Assembly (NCBI RefSeq): GCF_947502445.1
Contig: NZ_CANMZW010000028.1
Coordinates: 1 to 64,000, forward strand
Reading direction: 5' to 3'
Source: an uncultured Brevibacillus sp.
Lineage (GTDB): Bacteria > Bacillota > Bacilli > Brevibacillales > Brevibacillaceae
Length of the DNA stretch: 64,000 nt
The position numbers were made by a program, and so were the translations under genes. The notes beneath the pieces are model-generated. The model worked only from the letters and a program-made list of their open reading frames with translations, was not told the origin of the DNA and searched no databases. Positions 61,481 to 64,000 of the stretch are shown piece after piece (position 1 is the first letter of the stretch; the number at the start of each line of letters is the position of its first letter).

Positions 61481-62335
61481 TCACTTTGCACCGAGCTCGA
61501 TATCGCCGGGCTGTAGAATCCTTTTTATGACTGGGGCAGGCTGGTCGAACGCAGGTATCGTAACGCCTTGTTTTGACACGAGCGGATTGATTTCATAAAG
61601 GCTGTCTTCGAATTGCAGCTGCGCTTCTTTTGTTATCGTGTCTAGAGGGACTTGATAGGTGACGAGTCTATCATACTCGCAGCGATCTTTTGAACGTTCC
61701 GTGCTTTGCCGGATGAGAAACGAGAGACATGTAAGCTGCTGCTCTTCATTTACATAGAAAACGCTTTTCCAAAAACCGAACGAAACCTTCACGGCACACC
61801 CCGGTTTGCCTCGAACCCCGCAATATTCTTCGTCCTCTGCTTTGTGAATGGGGCCTGTGATGACAATCAGCTTTTGTGTCCGGACTCTCTCCACGACCCA
61901 ATCCTCCAGGCAGTTCCAAATCCCTGTATTAAAGTTGTGATGCTGTAGCGAGATATTCGCATAGCAAAAAGAGTCGTAGTTGGCTTGCCTAGCCTCCTGC
62001 ATGTCTCCCCAGCAAACATCTTTCCTGCGCGTCAAATGGCCGCGATCATAATCATTTTCAGCGTAATATTCAGGCCCTACCTGATTTTCCATGCCAATTC
62101 GCTCATCAAAATGCCAGGAAGTATTATCTCTTGTGAGAGGGACTGCTTTTGACTTGTCTACACATGCCGCAGAGAAAATGGCAAATCTCGTTTGCTTGCT
62201 CATGACGATTGCAAAATGACAAAAATCAAATACTTGCCCACCGGCTAAAGAGCCTTTTGCTGTGTTACCTAAAAGCTGAGGTAAATGAACAGGGTGCCTA
62301 TCACCAAGAAAATGTGGATCATAGCTTGTACCCAT
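61481..62335 (-). CDS. DNA/RNA non-specific endonuclease (NUC1, beta-beta-alpha metal type)
   Basis: 284-residue nuclease with the catalytic motif DRGH (97-100) and downstream 'FCYANISLQHHNFN' containing the metal-binding Asn, as in Serratia nuclease and NucA-type enzymes. It cleaves DNA and RNA without sequence preference. No signal peptide or transmembrane segment is visible, which is unusual for a family that is mostly exported, so toxicity control or non-classical release would be needed. ATG 62335 with AGGAGGAGAGG upstream. No inhibitor gene (NuiA type) is recognised nearby. Confidence 0.88.
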   Translation of the reverse strand: MGTSYDPHFLGDRHPVHLPQLLGNTAKGSLAGGQVFDFCHFAIVMSKQTRFAIFSAACVDKSKAVPLTRDNTSWHFDERIGMENQVGPEYYAENDYDRGHLTRRKDVCWGDMQEARQANYDSFCYANISLQHHNFNTGIWNCLEDWVVERVRTQKLIVITGPIHKAEDEEYCGVRGKPGCAVKVSFGFWKSVFYVNEEQQLTCLSFLIRQSTERSKDRCEYDRLVTYQVPLDTITKEAQLQFEDSLYEINPLVSKQGVTIPAFDQPAPVIKRILQPGDIELGAK

Positions 62336-62484
62336 GCAACCTCTCCTCCTAAGGAAGATGTATTTGGCAAAAGGGTAAAACTAGCAGAAGCCACTCGTTC
62401 TTATTTTGATTATACAAATTTTGGTGCAAGTAGGCACTCTGTCCAATGAACCAGAAATGGGTGTTCAAAAAGTAGCACCTGCTT

Positions 62485-64000
62485 CTATTCCTTGTGTAGC
62501 AGCTTGCCAATTTTGAGAGCGAGCTGAATTTGCAAAAGCTCCTCGGAATTTTTCAGATCCATGTTCAGTAGCTCCTTGATCTTGTCGATCCGATAAATAA
62601 ACGTATTGCGGTGAATGAACATCGCTTTGGCTGCTTCACTCACATTTTGGTTAAACGCAAAGTAATTTTCCAGTGTGCTCATAAAGCTTGTACCAAAAGC
62701 ATGGTCGTGCTCATAGAGGGTGCCCAGCTGTTTTAAGAAGAAATCCTCCAGCTCGATGTCTTTAATATTGGTATCAAGAAAATGGTAGACGGAGTAGTCG
62801 TCAAAGTGAGAGACGTTCCCTTTGCTATCGAATTTTTGCATCAGCCGGATCGCTTCATGTGCTTCGGAAAAGCTTTTGTGCAAGGAAGTAATCGCTTTGT
62901 ATTGCCTGCCAATTCCCATGTGAAACGTCGTTTTCTTGATCTTTTCTTGCAGCGTCGTGCGCAGCTCGGTAGCGAACTGTCTGGCTTCGCTGACAGAGGT
63001 TGGCGGCTTGTGCTCATTTTGTCCCACGAGAATAATAATTCGGTTGTTGCGATAAAAGCATGTGATCTCCCCGTGGGCTTTGTTCGCGCAATCATAGACG
63101 ATATCCACACATTTTTTGGCGATCCGATCCAGCTCGTATTTGCGATCGACCATGTCCTCCAAATTTTCCAGCTCTATCGGCTCGATGTTGATGACGGCGC
63201 AGTAGTACATATACGTCGATTTTAAGCCATGCAGGTCACACAGCGTCTGGATCGAATCGCTCGATGTAATTTTTCCCGTAAGCAGATCGTCGAAAAAGTC
63301 TTGCCTGATTTTCAGCTTTACTTCCTCAATCTCCCGAGCTTTTATGCGATCCAGCGCCATGATCGTCGAGGCTTGTTCGAGGACAATATAGTCAAACTCC
63401 GTCATCTCTCGAATCGTTTGCCAGACGACAATGTACCCATAAATGTAGTTGGCTACAGCGACAGGAAGCACGCGGCATTTGATATCCTGGTCTTTTCCAT
63501 GATAAATGCGCTTGATCGATTTTTTAATCTGGCTAATATTTTTCGGGATGCTTTCCGTGAATTCACGAGTGAAGACAGGTCTGTTTTTCGCAAGGGTCAG
63601 GCAGGACTTTAGTGGGACGGGATTTTGTTTGATTTCGGTGTAGTGTAACAGATTCCAGTCCCTGTCCAAAATGAGCAGCGGGTTGCCTATGGTCTCTGCC
63701 AGCTCGGAGGATATCCGGTCAAGACCGCCTCCCTCAAGCGCGATGCGAAATAGCGCATTGTGCATATCCAATGTTTTCCGATTCAACAAATCATAGCGCC
63801 CAGATGCTTTTTCATTGATGATGGCAATTACTTTGGACAACGTATATTCAAAAGGCAGGGCCAACAGTGGCAACCCGTACTTGTTCGCATGATCGATCAT
63901 GTTTTGCGGAATTCGATCAAAGTAACGCTGCATTTTTATACATAGCCCGGAGCAATTGATTTCTGCCAGCTCTTTGATGATTTTATTTTGCAATTCTTCA
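62485..64000 (-). CDS. PucR family transcriptional regulator (5' end outside window)
   Basis: At least 505 residues of a PucR-type regulator. The reading frame stays open to the window end. The visible N-terminus begins inside the PucR domain ('EELQNKIIKELAEINCSGLCIKMQRYFDRIPQNMIDHA'), so roughly 50 residues are missing. A GGDEF-like central region and the C-terminal PucR helix-turn-helix ('FIHRNTFIYRIDKIKELLNMDLKNSE') follow. Such regulators activate purine or amino acid catabolic genes, which would lie upstream beyond the edge. No target is visible here. Confidence 0.9.
   Translation of the reverse strand, partial: EELQNKIIKELAEINCSGLCIKMQRYFDRIPQNMIDHANKYGLPLLALPFEYTLSKVIAIINEKASGRYDLLNRKTLDMHNALFRIALEGGGLDRISSELAETIGNPLLILDRDWNLLHYTEIKQNPVPLKSCLTLAKNRPVFTREFTESIPKNISQIKKSIKRIYHGKDQDIKCRVLPVAVANYIYGYIVVWQTIREMTEFDYIVLEQASTIMALDRIKAREIEEVKLKIRQDFFDDLLTGKITSSDSIQTLCDLHGLKSTYMYYCAVINIEPIELENLEDMVDRKYELDRIAKKCVDIVYDCANKAHGEITCFYRNNRIIILVGQNEHKPPTSVSEARQFATELRTTLQEKIKKTTFHMGIGRQYKAITSLHKSFSEAHEAIRLMQKFDSKGNVSHFDDYSVYHFLDTNIKDIELEDFFLKQLGTLYEHDHAFGTSFMSTLENYFAFNQNVSEAAKAMFIHRNTFIYRIDKIKELLNMDLKNSEELLQIQLALKIGKLLHKE

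Noticed and set aside
1-64000. Prophage, IS transposase, CRISPR array, tRNA genes and known riboswitches
   Set aside because: I looked for transposase or integrase motifs, phage structural genes, short spaced repeats, tRNA cloverleaf ends and common riboswitch cores and saw none that I can support.

Overview
The window looks like a chromosomal segment of a Gram-positive spore former, most likely a Brevibacillus-type member of the Bacillales. This is an inference from AGGAGG-type ribosome sites, many TTG/GTG starts, lipoboxes, SLH-domain surface proteins, HemQ (coproheme decarboxylase) and a YisL-family protein. It opens in the last ~64 bases of a 23S rRNA gene followed directly by a terminator.

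Region 1 (1.1-18.5 kb) reads as one functional island for using hydroxyproline and proline-rich (collagen-derived) peptides. A minus-strand operon encodes two iron-sulfur subunits and an FAD subunit of a D-hydroxyproline dehydrogenase-like enzyme. Divergent to it lies an Xaa-Pro peptidase. A long operon then encodes a peptide-binding lipoprotein and a complete branched-chain-type (LIV) ABC importer. Next come a CBS/PAS/AAA sigma-54 activator (minus strand) and a plus-strand operon: FAD oxidase subunit, 4-hydroxyproline epimerase, DapA-family deaminase, semialdehyde dehydrogenase and a second epimerase/racemase. Together these make a complete route from trans-4-hydroxy-L-proline to 2-oxoglutarate. 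Four -24/-12 (sigma-54) promoters precede the four transcription units, and a shared 18-bp dyad lies upstream of two of them, so the island appears to be one regulon.

Region 2 (18.5-33 kb) is mixed: a 229-bp intergenic inverted repeat, YisL, a 2184-residue protein with about 21 carboxypeptidase-regulatory-like repeats and no signal peptide, an RpiR regulator with nagB, hemQ, a YcdB/YcdC-SLH surface protein, an MFS remnant, a zinc-ribbon membrane protein and an aromatic acid exporter family protein.

Region 3 (33-45.2 kb) has a polar amino acid ABC importer with an IclR regulator and a decayed patch (malate synthase, IclR and short-chain dehydrogenase remnants). It is followed by a catabolic operon of unknown substrate: ornithine-cyclodeaminase family, aminotransferase, YfcC transporter, M20 amidohydrolase and threonine-dehydratase family, with a LysR regulator behind it.

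Region 4 (45.2-59.3 kb) is an operon-like array under a ROK repressor with a clear operator: binding protein, ATPase, fused permease, two large PIG-L deacetylases (one secreted, one not), an argininosuccinate-lyase homologue, a GlcNAc-kinase-like ATPase and a small PIG-L deacetylase. It looks like uptake and breakdown of an N-acetyl-amino-sugar conjugate and is the best candidate here for an undescribed pathway.

Region 5 (59.4-64 kb) has a small protein, a nitroreductase, a GNAT acetyltransferase under a perfect ARG-box palindrome, a DNA/RNA non-specific endonuclease and a PucR-type regulator cut by the window edge. A structured ~50-bp repeat occurs three times in the window (10.9, 34.9 and 59.9 kb).
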